From contig PPXM03000004.1 of NCBI GenBank assembly GCA_003707065.3, positions 558,001-622,000 on the forward strand: a stretch of 64,000 nucleotides of DNA, read 5' to 3'. The DNA is from Trigonopsis variabilis (taxonomy: Eukaryota; Ascomycota; Trigonopsidomycetes; Trigonopsidales; Trigonopsidaceae). The translations under genes and the position numbers were made by a program. Shown piece after piece: positions 52,553 to 63,586 of the stretch (position 1 is the first letter of the stretch; every line of letters begins with the position of its first letter). The notes below the pieces were generated by a model. It was given only the letters and a program-made list of their open reading frames with translations, searched no databases and had not been told where the DNA came from.

Positions 52553-53545
52553 TTAGACACCAGGAACGGTATCGTCTTGGTGAACATTGCAGTCTTCATA
52601 GTAACAGAATTTGATGAGCTTGTACAGGACGACAGCAAAAAAAGCACCCATAAATGGACCAACCCAATAAATCCAGTGATAATTAGGGAAGGAACGAGCA
52701 GCGACACAAGGACCGAAGGAGCGAGCAGGATTAGAACCAGTACCGGTATAATAAACACCCAAAAGGTGGTTGATAAACAAAGCAAAGCCAATGCCTATAG
52801 GAGCCATGGGTGTTGAGTTGTGTTTCTCAACAGCTAAGAACAAGACGGCAAGAACGAGATTGGCGGTCATAAAGCATTCAATCCACATTCCCTGGGTACG
52901 ATTGGTACCTCCTCCAAGCTTATTGGCAAACAGAACGACACCATCTACACCTTCACCAGGAAAGACGGCTTTAGCAGCACCAGCGGCAGCCATACCAGCG
53001 ATTATCTGGGTGGGAAAGAGAATGAGGCCTCGAATCGGACTAATTGCTCCTACAGCGACAAGAGCAGTCGTAACACAAGGGTTGAATTGACCGCCAGAAA
53101 CTCTAAAGAATACCCACACATTGACTAGCAAAGAAAAGCCGAAACCGAACGATATGAGGAGGATGGCGCCGACATTGGAACCAGTGGCATTGTTGGAAAT
53201 ATCAGAACTGGCACTCTGGACGATACCAAAGGCAAAGAACAAGAATAAAAAGGTACCACAGAACTCAGCAATAGTAGCTGTCACATGGTGCCTGAGGTCG
53301 TCGTGGAATCCAAAGACAGGATGATAGACAGAATGCACGTTCTCAATACCCATGGGCTCACCCGCAGGCTTAGATAGGATTGCCTGTTCTGCATGGGCAA
53401 CATCACCAGCCGTTGCAGGAGCATTGGGTCCTGTTTCTCTCTGACTTGGAGGAGAATTGCGATGTGAGCGGAGAGTTTCAGGAAAGCTATGAGATGTACC
53501 TCCACTGCTCGGGGGGGGAGGCCTTTTCTGTGATCGGTAACTCAC
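52553..53545 (-). CDS. Aquaporin (MIP family)
   Basis: Six-helix water/solute channel, 330 residues, single exon. The Pro/Ser-rich N-terminus is about 80 residues (RPPPPSSGGTSHSFPETL). The first pore motif is GGQFNPCVTTALVAV, that is NPC in place of NPA; the second is canonical, GTGSNPARSFGPCVA. The spacing and short loops favour an orthodox aquaporin over the glycerol-channel Fps1 type, which has long tails and a larger loop E. The long N-terminal extension recalls yeast Aqy1, where the tail gates the pore. The C-terminus is short (YYEDCNVHQDDTVPGV). Confidence 0.93.
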   Translation of the reverse strand: MSYRSQKRPPPPSSGGTSHSFPETLRSHRNSPPSQRETGPNAPATAGDVAHAEQAILSKPAGEPMGIENVHSVYHPVFGFHDDLRHHVTATIAEFCGTFLFLFFAFGIVQSASSDISNNATGSNVGAILLISFGFGFSLLVNVWVFFRVSGGQFNPCVTTALVAVGAISPIRGLILFPTQIIAGMAAAGAAKAVFPGEGVDGVVLFANKLGGGTNRTQGMWIECFMTANLVLAVLFLAVEKHNSTPMAPIGIGFALFINHLLGVYYTGTGSNPARSFGPCVAARSFPNYHWIYWVGPFMGAFFAVVLYKLIKFCYYEDCNVHQDDTVPGV

Positions 53546-55179
53546 TCATAATGACACAGTCTGTGTTTTCAACTGGGGGGTACTCATTATTTATATCTTT
53601 GACCAATAGACTTCAGAGGTGACCGCAATGGACTGTTTGACGAGATTATGGCCCTCGCAGACATCATGTCCTAATTAGGAATTACAGACTCCATCCGAAT
53701 CCTTGCCGCGAGGCCATTTTGAATCACCAGCACTCCACAGTTTGATATTTCCGAGCTTGAAAACTTAATCTTTGCCAGATGATGAGACACCGATTGTCTT
53801 CGAGCTCAAAGAAAGACCAAGTATGGTAAGCAAATAGAGAAATGGTTCGAGTACTTATCAAAAATCCCAAACTTTATCAATACGAATGCATCATTAAAAT
53901 CTCGTCTGCGCGATTATAATCTAGACCAAGATGGTGCTAACATGGGATGCCAATCTCAGTGAAGGCTACGAAGCGTGTGGCTTCCCTACCCAAACTGGTC
54001 TGCGATGCCTACCTTTGTATTGGATATTTCTGCATGGTGTCGATAATTGGTTTCGAACGGCTCTAGATCCTTCCATGGGATCGGTCTAACACTCCTAGAC
54101 TTGTCGTTTTACATAGAGGAGTGCTGAGATTGAAATCTGCGTCCAAGTTGGTAGTAAAAATTCAAATAAACAAGCGTTATGAGTAGCCCAATTTGAATCA
54201 AAACAAAGGACATCTGCTTGGTTCATGATGGTTATGGTGGGGACAAAATAGAACTTCCCTTTCTTGCCTACTAGTCCTTTTTAATCTTCCTACTCGTCAC
54301 AATTCGAAGACTAGATGGCCGAGAAAAAAAATCGTTTGTTTATAGCGATGGCTTGTAAAAATCTGCATTGCTATCATCGGCTATACCCGTTTTTCTACGT
54401 ATGACAGAACCAAAAAAGACCAAGAGGTAACAGCATCGTAAGGCATCTCAATTGGCGAGTACTTTGAGCTCCATGTGAGTTAGCAAGGCAAAACGAACCA
54501 GGAGCACTAAAAGTAGTCACCGCCTGGTTCGAGACCTCTTGCGTCGTGCGAGTAGATAGCCCTTCAGTTATCCAGTAATCCCTATTCTCATTGTTCTTGA
54601 ATTTTTCTTTGACGGCAATTAAGTCCTGGACGTAAATCTTAGCGCAATACCCCTTATAAAGTGCTTTTCCAGGTCAACAATTGTGTTGACAGCTGCGAAA
54701 AAGGCCCCGAAAACAAGGCTGGGAGAAGATCTCCCTCGTCCAATTTCTTCGCGTTGTGTTTGTAATCCGATCATCACATTTTCGTCCATTTTCGTCGTTT
54801 TCGTCGTATATCTCTGGCCCGAGACTGGGAGACAATTCTGCAATTCTGGGTACTGTCGTTGACGCTGGGATTATCCTTCTTCTCTTCTGCCTGTTTGAGT
54901 GGCGCATTATTGGCCTTCTCTTCCCAGATTAGTCTAGCTCCTCATCCAGCCATAACAGAAATCTCAGTCTAACCGAGGTTGAATTAGCCAGCATTTTGAT
55001 GAGCCGTCTATTTTATGCTATTTTTTTTGGATGCTACACATTATGTGTGTTCAGACAGTTACTATCATATAATTAGGTATCCATTCAATACCGACCAATA
55101 ACGCCAAAATACAAAAAAAATGCCAGAATATACAATGAATAACCAGAGCAAACGGGCGAAACAAGCCTCTAACGTTGTT
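53546..55179. other. Large gap aquaporin-amino acid permease
   Basis: Gap of 1634 bp. Small minus-strand frames at 54619-54907 have no recognisable similarity. No RNA or repeat seen. Confidence 0.55.
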
Positions 55180-57428
55180 CTAGCCTTGCTCTTTTTCAGA
55201 GTTGACAGGACTAGGCCTTCTCCGTAAGGTCAAGGAGTCAAAAACTCCTCCGACGGGCTTGAAAACACGGCGCATCTCTCTGGATAGTTTCATTTTGACA
55301 ACCCTTCGTTTGTTGGTCATTTCATCGTCTCCATGATGTCTTTGAAGGATTTCAATCATGTCCATTTCCCGGCGATCGGAATCGAGATCAATTGCGTTCA
55401 ATGTAAGAAATTTTGTCCGCATGAAAAACTTATATACAACGTAAATGGCCAGAAAGAGGAATAAAGAAATATAAGAGGCAAGGAAATATTCCCATTGGAA
55501 ATGCACAAATACTGTCATGTCGTTAAAAATCACCAGAATAATACACATGAGAAAACCAAAGTAGGCAACCCAAGGTTGAAAGGGGACATAAAAAGGATAA
55601 GCAGGGTCCGACCGAGATATTATGTCCGGACGTCGTTTAAGGCCATAGTAAAATCGGATATAAGACAAGCAAATGCCGGCCCAGACAAGGGTACCAGGTA
55701 CTGCCGTCAGCCGGCGGACCCAATAAAAAGCTTTTAAAGGTCCAGCAGTGGTAGCAGTCATAAGGAAACAAGTCAGGGCAGCAAATGAGGTGACCAAGAC
55801 GGCGACTAAGGGGACTCCGCGAGAGGTACATCTTTGGAGAACTTTTGGTAACTTATGTTGAACACTAAGGGCATAAAGAGTTCGCGAAGCGCCATATAGA
55901 TAAGCACTTCCCGAGGAAAATGAGCAGATACTAAAGAAACAGACAACTACTGATGCACCAGAACATAGGCCAGCCCGGATCAGAGCTTGAATCCAAGGTG
56001 AATTAGTAGCGTCAGAAAACCCAATCCAGTCTGTACGCACCCCGAGAACACAGCCAGAACTCTCTACGACGCGAGTCCAGGCAGGGCTGACATCGAAGAA
56101 ATGAGACCATTGAGGAGCAAAAGGGCCATTAAACCTTGTGAAGTTGAAGACTAACCCTCCAGCGAAAAGACAAAGGGTATAGAGAACGAGAATTGAAGAA
56201 ACTGCATACCAGGTAGCGGGAGGTAAAGACTGACGAGGAGATGAGGCTTCACCAGCAGTCAAGGCCACTAACTCAATTCCTGCATAGTCGTATACAGTCG
56301 AAGAAACAGCAGTGAAGAACATCAAAAATCTACCCAAACTGCCACCAATATAATGATCTTCGGACGCCCAGAATGATGGAAGGAGTACGCCTCCATTATC
56401 ACCCAGTGACCAGTTATCTAACCCAATACTGGCACTACCATTGCCGAGAGGATGAAAAGCCAGCACGAGAAAGAATACAAAAATTCCCGTTAAAAGGAGA
56501 AGTTTGAAAGTCCCGAAGAAAATTTCTATTCGGCCAAACCATCTTACAGGAAGACAGTTAACCGCGACTACCAGGACAAAGAAAATCGATGTGATCGCTC
56601 CGGGATTGATGCGATAGGGACTGAAGCGAGTAAAATAGGTCAATAAAAGTGATCCGTAACTGATTTGGTTTGGAATGTCGGCAGCCAGCGCACTCCAATA
56701 ACATACTCCTAGCGCGAATCCTAAAGCATCATCAACAAAACGCGACGTAAAAGCGGATATCCCTCCGGTGATGGGAATCAAAGCCACCATCTCACCAAAA
56801 CTCAACATGAAACAGCCAACCACAATGCCAGGGAAAGCAATACCGACGATTGCTGGAAGAGGACCAGAATATTCAAGGACATCAGCCGAATTCATGAATA
56901 ATCCATTACCGACAGTCCTACGAAGTTAGTGATAGATCATTTGTGACACAAAAGAAAAGGATTAAATAATGATTATAAAAAACCACGGTCTATGTCGGGT
57001 GTCCATCTGCAGACCCGAATCTGCATGATAGGGTTTTGACACTCACCCTCCTATGGCAATCATCTGTGACATTAGAAACTTGGCTAGAAACAACCTACCC
57101 AGAGATGCCGCGTTTTCAAAGTACGAGATAAAGCATTTCCGAATCGTTCTCCGTGGCCTGGCCACCAACCTTCTTGCCCGTCTTGATCCTCTGGTTCTTG
57201 TTCATCGATAGGCCGTCCATCGATAAGTGATACTATGGAGGATCCTTCATCTAATGGAACAGACCTTAAAGACCCGTCTTCTAGATCATCCATGATATAT
57301 CGGTGACCGCTGGTCCCTAGCTGAGCTTTATCGGAGCGCAAAGATAGATCACCCTCGACAGCTTCGAAAATGGATGGTGAATAGGGAATGGAATGACCGT
57401 GAAGACCATTGAAGGTCTCTTCATCCAT
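55180..57428 (-). CDS. Amino-acid permease (APC/YAT family)
   Basis: Fungal amino-acid permease, 694 residues. Three exons: 57099-57428, a 17-nt microexon 57047-57063, and 55180-56917 (introns 35 and 129 nt). The junctions rebuild the first-helix signature RTLKTRHLW-MIAIGG-TVGNGLF, lost if the microexon is missed. A long acidic N-terminal tail (about 105 residues) precedes twelve helices. FMLSFGEMVALIPITGGISA and VYDYAGIELVALTAGE are typical. An unusually long extracellular loop (about 373-423) carries cysteine and aromatic residues. The sequence after helix 10 (SRSDPAYPFYVPFQPWVAY) and the long tail recall the Ssy1 amino-acid sensor, but I cannot separate sensor from transporter. A CACGTG lies 109 bp upstream. 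Confidence 0.9.
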
Positions 57429-58467
57429 TCTCTAGGAGCGTTTCTATTTGCACCGAAGATAAACAGTCCTTTCTGAGTTCGTTCTATCTTCCTAAAGATA
57501 GCCAGTTGTTTAAGCTCGGCGAGAGATGATACACATCACGTGAAGAGATAGCAGAACAATCCACCAAATTGAACCATTAAGACGCCGTTTTAGGAAATTG
57601 CTAAACTGTTTCCTTCGAACAATCAAATTAATACGACGATATTAGTGGAATACATGTGATATCATTTTGCTATCTAACTGCCGTTATGATGATATGAAGG
57701 TCCCAATACAAAACTTTCTTACGCTTACAGCACCATATGGACTGATTGTGTGCAGTTTGCTGTCTTGTCGATTATTGAAATAGAGTGTCCTACGACATCT
57801 TCTTCGTGGGAGTCATGTCCATCTCATTATTATGTCAATGGAATGTTTAAGCTCTTTTCCTCGCTTCCTCGCTTTTTCAATTCTTATTTGTTTAAATGAA
57901 GACGCTCTTCTGTCGAGCTATCGCATTTCTCGTTGCACTCCTAGTTTTATTCTCCTTAAGCTAGTTCTCTTTCTACTCAAGGTCTTCATGATTTCTCACA
58001 TATAATATGATCTGTGTGCGTAATATATCTCTCTACTGTGGTTCCATACCAGCTTGGCCAGCAGTAAATATTACAAGTGTGCGATCACCCAGCCACGGCG
58101 GCTGCACATTGACTCTTGCACAGAGAGTGGAGCTGGAGATCTGTGTAATTGTTAAGCATACGTACGGTGGGACAGTCTTCATCTAGCTGTGCGTTTTTCT
58201 TCAATGTCAGTTCCGGTGAGCAATATCAATGGGAGGCCGTGACACTCAGACATGAATTTTTGCTCTGTCCTTCAATATAATGAAGTGAAACGAGCTTCCT
58301 CTAAATAAAAGAGCATTAATTGTTTAATTATGTAATAATTTGATCAGCTGAGGGTCGCGCTTTTGTCGTGGTAGGTTGACGGTTAGCCTCGTGACTTGGC
58401 GTAGATTTAATCACGGCTTATTAAAGCCAACATTCAGCCATCCACCCTCTTCATTCCTCTTCACCTG
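57429..58467. other. Divergent gap amino-acid permease-RNR1
   Basis: 1039 bp between divergent starts. CACGTG at 57537-57542, near the permease. No ACGCGT box is found here, unlike in the RNR1 introns. No gene supported. Confidence 0.6.
57537..57542. promoter_or_regulatory. CACGTG E-box
   Basis: Reads CATCACGTGAAG, 109 bp before the amino-acid permease start. Confidence 0.35.
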
Positions 58468-61354
58468 ATGTTTGTATACAAGCGAGGTGAGTAACAAAAG
58501 ATTTGATTGATAATATTTGAATCTAACAGCCTTATAGACGGAAGAAAAGAACGTGTTCAGTTCGATAAGGTAGGGAGAGACTAATTAACTCGACGCGTCT
58601 CAACGAGTTAATTTCGTGACGCGTCTTTTTGCTGTTCGGACTTTTAACTAACTTAAGATTACTGCTCGAGTCTCGAGATTATGTTATGGACTTGATTCTG
58701 AACACGTTGATCCTGCTGCGATCACTCAAAAGGTCATTTCTGGTGTCTATCAAGGAGTGACCACCGTCGAGCTCGATAACCTAGTAAGTTATTATTGCGA
58801 AGATTATATTATTAATCACTAGGCTGCTGAGACTGCTGCTTATCTTACCACTGCCCATCCTGACTACGCAATTCTTGGTAAGTGTCACATCTCCTCCAGC
58901 CTTGGATACGTTAATAGTCTTTAATTATAAAATATGTCCAACATACGTGTGGAAGAAGGCGTCTAGGCTTTATTGCTGTCGAATAACGCGTCTTGCTTGA
59001 TTTTAAGTCTAACCTCTTTAGCTGCTCGAATCGCGGTATCAAATTTACATAAGCAGACCAAAAAGCAATTTTCCCAAGTGGCGAGTGACTTATATCATTA
59101 TGTCAATCCAAAAAATGGACGGCATTCTCCTATGATCTCTAAGCAAACGTATGATATAATTCAAACGAATGCCGAAGAGTTGAACAGCGCTATTGTCTTC
59201 GAGCGAGATTTCCAGTATAACTATTTTGGATTCAAGACTTTGGAACGGTCATACTTACTACGAATTAATGGTAAGGTTGCCGAGCGCCCCCAGCATATGT
59301 TGATGAGAGTCGCTGTTGGTATTCATGGATCCAACATTGACCGTGTCATTGAAACATACACTCTCATGTCTACTAAAGCTTTTACTCATGCTTCTCCCAC
59401 TCTTTTTAACGCGGGCACACCTCAGCCTCAAATGTCTTCATGTTTCCTGGTCGCCATGAAGGAAGACTCCATCGAAGGCATCTATGATACTCTAAAGACT
59501 TGTGCTAAGATCTCAAAAACTGCAGGGGGTATCGGCCTTCATATTCATAACATTCGCGCCACTGGCTCTTACATTGCCGGCACTAATGGTACATCAAATG
59601 GTATCATCCCCATGATTCGGGTTTTTAACAACACCGCCCGTTACGTTGACCAGGGAGGTAATAAACGCCCTGGTGCATTTGCTATGTATCTTGAGCCTTG
59701 GCACCCTGATGTTTTTGATTTCATTGATTGTCGAAAAAATCATGGCAAAGAAGAAATTAGAGCAAGAGATCTGTTCTATGCCCTCTGGATTCCTGATCTC
59801 TTTATGAAGCGAGTTGAATCCAATGAAGATTGGAGTCTGTTCTGTCCTAACGAAGCACCAGGCTTGGCTGACTGCTATGGTGAAGAATTCGAACAACTAT
59901 ACACCCAGTATGAGCGTGAAGGTCGTGCAACGCGCGTCGTCAAGGCTCAGAAGCTGTGGTACAGCATTCTTGAAGCTCAGACAGAGACTGGTGTACCTTT
60001 CATGCTGTACAAGGACCACTGTAACCGCAAGAGCAACCAAAAGAATTTGGGAGTAATCAAGTCTTCAAATCTATGCTGTGAAATTGTCGAATACTCGTCA
60101 CCAGAGGAGGTCGCTGTTTGCAATCTTGCTTCCGTTGCCCTTCCAACTTTTGTTGACCATGACGATGTTTCTGCTTGGTACGATTTTCAAAAGCTTCATG
60201 ATGTCACCAAAGTGGTGGTGAAGAACTTGAACCGAATTATTGATATAAACTACTACCCTGTGCCTGAAGCGGAACGATCAAATATGCGAAATAGACCTAT
60301 TGCTGTTGGCGTTCAAGGTCTTGCTGACACTTTCTTCTCGTTAAGGTTGCCATTTGACTCGGCTGAAGCCAAACAATTGAACATCCAGATCTTTGAAACT
60401 ATTTATCATGCAGCTGTTGAGGCTTCTATCGAGCTTGCCGAGAAAGACGGTCATTATATCACTTACGAGGGATCTCCTGCTTCTCAAGGACAGTTACAGT
60501 TCGACTTGTGGGGTGTTCAGCCTACCGATCTGTGGGACTGGGACGAAATTAAGGAGAAGATGGCCAAGCATGGTCTCCGAAACAGTTTACTTGTTGCTCC
60601 TATGCCTACTGCCTCGACTTCACAGATCTTGGGATTCAACGAATGCTTTGAGCCTTACACCTCCAATATTTACTCTCGCCGAGTCCTTGCTGGAGAATTT
60701 CAAATTGTCAATCCCTATCTACTGAGAGATCTGGTTGATTTGGGATTATGGTCGGATTCGATGAAGAACCGGATTATTTCAGAGAACGGTTCAATCCAGA
60801 ATATCACTAATATTCCTCAAGATCTTAAGGCTTTATACAAGACTGTGTGGGAGATATCGCAAAAGACCATCATTGATATGGCTGCCGACCGCGCTCCGTT
60901 CATTGATCAGTCCCAAAGTTTGAATATTCATCTCAAGGCTCCAACGATGGGTAAACTGACCAGTATGCATTTCTATGGCTGGAAAAAAGGTCTTAAGACC
61001 GGCATGTATTATCTTCGTACTGCGGCTGCCAGTGCTCCTATCCAATTCACCGTTGACCAGTTGGCTCTCAAGGTTAATGACGAAACTTTAGCGAAGTCGG
61101 TATTATCTCGTCGCCAATACAAACAAGTTGGAACATTACAAGAGAAGAAGCCGGAAGTCAACGGTGAGATTGAGATTCTGACTGAGCAAGTGAGCGATCT
61201 CACAACAGTCACCGCAGTGATTGAAGAGACCGATGATGTCAAGAAAGACTTCACGAGTAACGGCGAAGAGCAGGAGGAGCTCGATATTTATAATTCCAAA
61301 GTGATTGCATGCTCAATTGCGAACCCCGAGGCATGCGAGATGTGCTCTGGTTAA
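58468..61354 (+). CDS. RNR1: Ribonucleotide reductase large subunit
   Basis: Class I ribonucleotide reductase R1, reducing NDPs to dNDPs; cytosolic. Five exons: 58468-58486, 58538-58569, 58658-58783, 58823-58877 and 59022-61354, giving 854 residues. Introns are 51, 88, 39 and 144 nt, all within the first 80 codons. The spliced N-terminus is an ATP-cone: [18 protein letters not shown], then [12 protein letters not shown]. Catalytic elements are [32 protein letters not shown] and the C-terminal redox pair in ACEMCSG. Three ACGCGT boxes lie inside introns 2 and 4. Without the first four exons a protein from about 58973 would lack the allosteric cone. Confidence 0.97.
58593..58598. promoter_or_regulatory. 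MluI cell-cycle box (ACGCGT) in RNR1 intron 2
   Basis: ACGCGT within GACGCGTC. This is the MBF-binding core controlling S-phase genes such as RNR1 in yeasts; here it is intronic. Confidence 0.5.
58619..58624. promoter_or_regulatory. MluI cell-cycle box (ACGCGT) in RNR1 intron 2, second copy
   Basis: Also within GACGCGTC, 26 bp after the first copy. The two copies can pair as an RNA stem. Confidence 0.5.
58986..58991. promoter_or_regulatory. MluI cell-cycle box (ACGCGT) in RNR1 intron 4
   Basis: Third ACGCGT in the RNR1 5' introns (TAACGCGTCTT), 31 bp before exon 5. Confidence 0.45.
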
Positions 61355-61584
61355 ATGTACATTACATGAGAAGACCAGAGATATCAATGTTCTGGATTGG
61401 TGGCTGGCTGATAAATGTAAGGTTATAATGAAATATTTGTTGTATAAAAATTGTAGCATAGATGCCATCAGAATGGACTCAACTAGTCTGGTATGCCTTT
61501 ATAGCGAAGACGCGGGAAGATAAAAGAGAAGACGAGTTGAGGATTACGCCGGAGGTAAAAATCAGCGAGATCTCACTATATACA

Positions 61585-61830
61585 TTAAGCTGAGAAAGGA
61601 GACAACATCCTTAAGATTAGCAGAGTAGATAAGGTGCACTTACTGGATCAAAGATGGACGAGGGTTGGACGAACGCCATCCGAGGTAAATGAGAAAAGGA
61701 ATGAAACCATAGTGAATGGTGACAGTCGAGATGTCAATGAGCTTGGAAATGCGCTCCTGTGGGATTAGTTATGGATATGACGAGCGTGAAATACCTTTAC
61801 TTCTTCATTCAATCGGATTGTAAGGGCCAT
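61585..61830 (-). CDS. TOM7: Mitochondrial import receptor subunit Tom7
   Basis: Small outer-membrane subunit of the TOM translocase that modulates complex assembly. Three exons, 61795-61830, 61644-61756 and 61585-61609 (introns 38 and 34 nt), give a 57-residue protein (yeast 60). The spliced sequence runs [80 protein letters not shown] and LSP are all family hallmarks, with the single membrane helix centred on [10 protein letters not shown]. It is too short and fragmented to be found by length alone. It lies tail-to-tail with RNR1 and divergent from CRZ1. Confidence 0.95.
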
Positions 61831-62043
61831 GGTTTAAGGAGAAATTTTCCTTGCTTAAAGACAGTTGCTTTTGTTGCTTAGTGATGACGGCACCTCTTTT
61901 GGTTGTCAAGACTAGATTGAGGACAGTGCTGTCACAGCCATCTCAACCAACCAGGTGAAACAAGGTTCCTCGAGGTGGCTTGTTTCATTGAATTCGTGTC
62001 GTCCTGATCGGCTAAAAAGTTTGAATGACATTTGCAATTGAGT

Positions 62044-63510
62044 ATGGACGGTCAACAGAACAAGGACTACCATCTTTATTATCAATACGGTCAGCCTAAT
62101 CCGGATACTTCCCAACGGCCTCCTCCTACGATCACCATCGATTCTGGATCTTGGCAAGGATTTGACCATCATGATAATCAATCCTTTCCTGAGGCTGAGT
62201 ATGCCGATTTTACATCCAACTCGGATTACGAGCCTCACCGATTGAGCACTCAACCGTCGAACTATGAGGATGATCGACTGGCCACCCAACATCGGGAATA
62301 TGGACAGTACCAGAATCCTCCTCCAGCAATGATGAATATGCAACCTGTCGGACCACAGAATCTACACAACGTGCAGTTGAATCTTCCAACTATGAATTCG
62401 AATCCAGTCGGCCATCCAATAATAAATCAACCTCAGATAAATGACATGAATGATGACCCTAATTCCCCTCACAATCGTCTAATGCGACAGCAAAACTACG
62501 TACAGTATCCTCCCGGAGCATTTCTTGAGGCCTCAAATCTTCCTCAGCACTATGGCCATCACCGTCAACCGTCTCCGAGCCTATCAGTATCTTCTGCTTC
62601 CTCATTCATCGATTCCAGCTCACCGGTGATTTCGGCTCCTTATTCACCTGTCGATCCCTCCTTCACAGACTTTGATCTCTTGTCGCAGCTGGGTTTAGAC
62701 GACGACCCTCAGTTCCCGCCCTCGTTTGGCCAGAATTTTCGAACATCGAATTCACCAATTCATTTTGACTCCAACGTTGTTAATCCGGATTCTTGGTCAC
62801 TCGCTCCTCCTCCCGTCAACCGCCGTCGGTCGCATTCTGATAGTGGCCAGCTATTCTTTCCTTCGGAGCCTATTCGGGGTAGACAACAGGGCCAAGTAGA
62901 TGAGAGCCATACTCACCAGAGAGGAAGACAAGGGTCTCCTAACGAAACTTTACTCGCCCCGCCTGCTCGTCGAACGGTCTCGGTATCGCCGAGTGCTTTG
63001 GACCGAAGAAGCGACCTCAAGTCTTCCCGTGACTATGTCCTTGACCTTGCAAGTGGAAATCGGTCTGGATCGAGAGTCAGGAAACATCCAGCTACATTCG
63101 CCTGTGAACTATGTGGTCGAAGGTTCACCAGAGCGTATAATCTCCGATCACATCTACGGACTCATACTGATGAGAGGCCCTTTGAATGTGAGGTATGCGG
63201 CAAGGCGTTTGCTAGGCAACATGACCGCAAAAGGCATCAGAACCTACACTCGGGAGAGCGAAAATACGAATGTTTTGGCCGGCTGGCAGATGGAGTGACC
63301 GAATGGGGATGTCGGAAACGATTTGCTCGAGCTGATGCTTTGGGTCGGCATTTCCGGTCAGAAGCAGGAAAAGAGTGCATTAGAAAACTACTGGAAGAAG
63401 AACGGCAGCGTCATGGCGACGGGGCAGCTGAGCTGCCATCGGCGCTATTGGAGCAATTTCCGTCTTTGATAGACGACAGGGATACGATGAGTGACGGAGA
63501 ACTTGTATAG
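62044..63510 (+). CDS. CRZ1: Calcineurin-responsive C2H2 zinc-finger factor (Crz1-like)
   Basis: Transcription factor that enters the nucleus after dephosphorylation by calcineurin during calcium or wall stress. 488 residues from ATG 62044, single exon. The Gln/Pro/Asn-rich N-terminal region contains a calcineurin docking motif PTITID (residues 28-33, PxIxIT type) and Ser-rich regulatory stretches ([12 protein letters not shown]). Two C2H2 fingers follow: [20 protein letters not shown] from about residue 351 and [20 protein letters not shown]. The Crz1-specific third, atypical finger has [20 protein letters not shown]. The DNA-contact positions match known Crz1/CrzA fingers. It converges with ATX1, 76 bp away. 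Confidence 0.95.
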   Translation: MDGQQNKDYHLYYQYGQPNPDTSQRPPPTITIDSGSWQGFDHHDNQSFPEAEYADFTSNSDYEPHRLSTQPSNYEDDRLATQHREYGQYQNPPPAMMNMQPVGPQNLHNVQLNLPTMNSNPVGHPIINQPQINDMNDDPNSPHNRLMRQQNYVQYPPGAFLEASNLPQHYGHHRQPSPSLSVSSASSFIDSSSPVISAPYSPVDPSFTDFDLLSQLGLDDDPQFPPSFGQNFRTSNSPIHFDSNVVNPDSWSLAPPPVNRRRSHSDSGQLFFPSEPIRGRQQGQVDESHTHQRGRQGSPNETLLAPPARRTVSVSPSALDRRSDLKSSRDYVLDLASGNRSGSRVRKHPATFACELCGRRFTRAYNLRSHLRTHTDERPFECEVCGKAFARQHDRKRHQNLHSGERKYECFGRLADGVTEWGCRKRFARADALGRHFRSEAGKECIRKLLEEERQRHGDGAAELPSALLEQFPSLIDDRDTMSDGELV

Positions 63511-63586
63511 TATTGTGTATGAATATCGACACCATAGGGAGCGGGTTATGCATTGCCGTAGCTTAGTCCATTCAACATTACTAATA

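Larger units (their letters stand above)
58592..58625 (+). repeat. Potential intronic hairpin in RNR1 intron 2
   Basis: GACGCGTC (58592-58599) and ACGA (58603-58606) pair with TCGT (58614-58617) and GACGCGTC (58618-58625): a 12-bp stem with a 3-nt bulge and a 7-nt loop GTTAATT. Confidence 0.65.

Noticed and set aside
54619-54907. Overlapping minus-strand frames in the aquaporin-permease gap
   Set aside because: Two overlapping frames of low-complexity composition with no splice-consistent protein.
57686-57745. C/D-box snoRNA-like layout (ATGATGA, CTGA about 50 nt later, flanking AACTGC/GCAGTT)
   Set aside because: The terminal stem is separated from the boxes by unpaired bases, no D'/C' boxes are clear and no rRNA guide match is recognised; motifs this short occur by chance.
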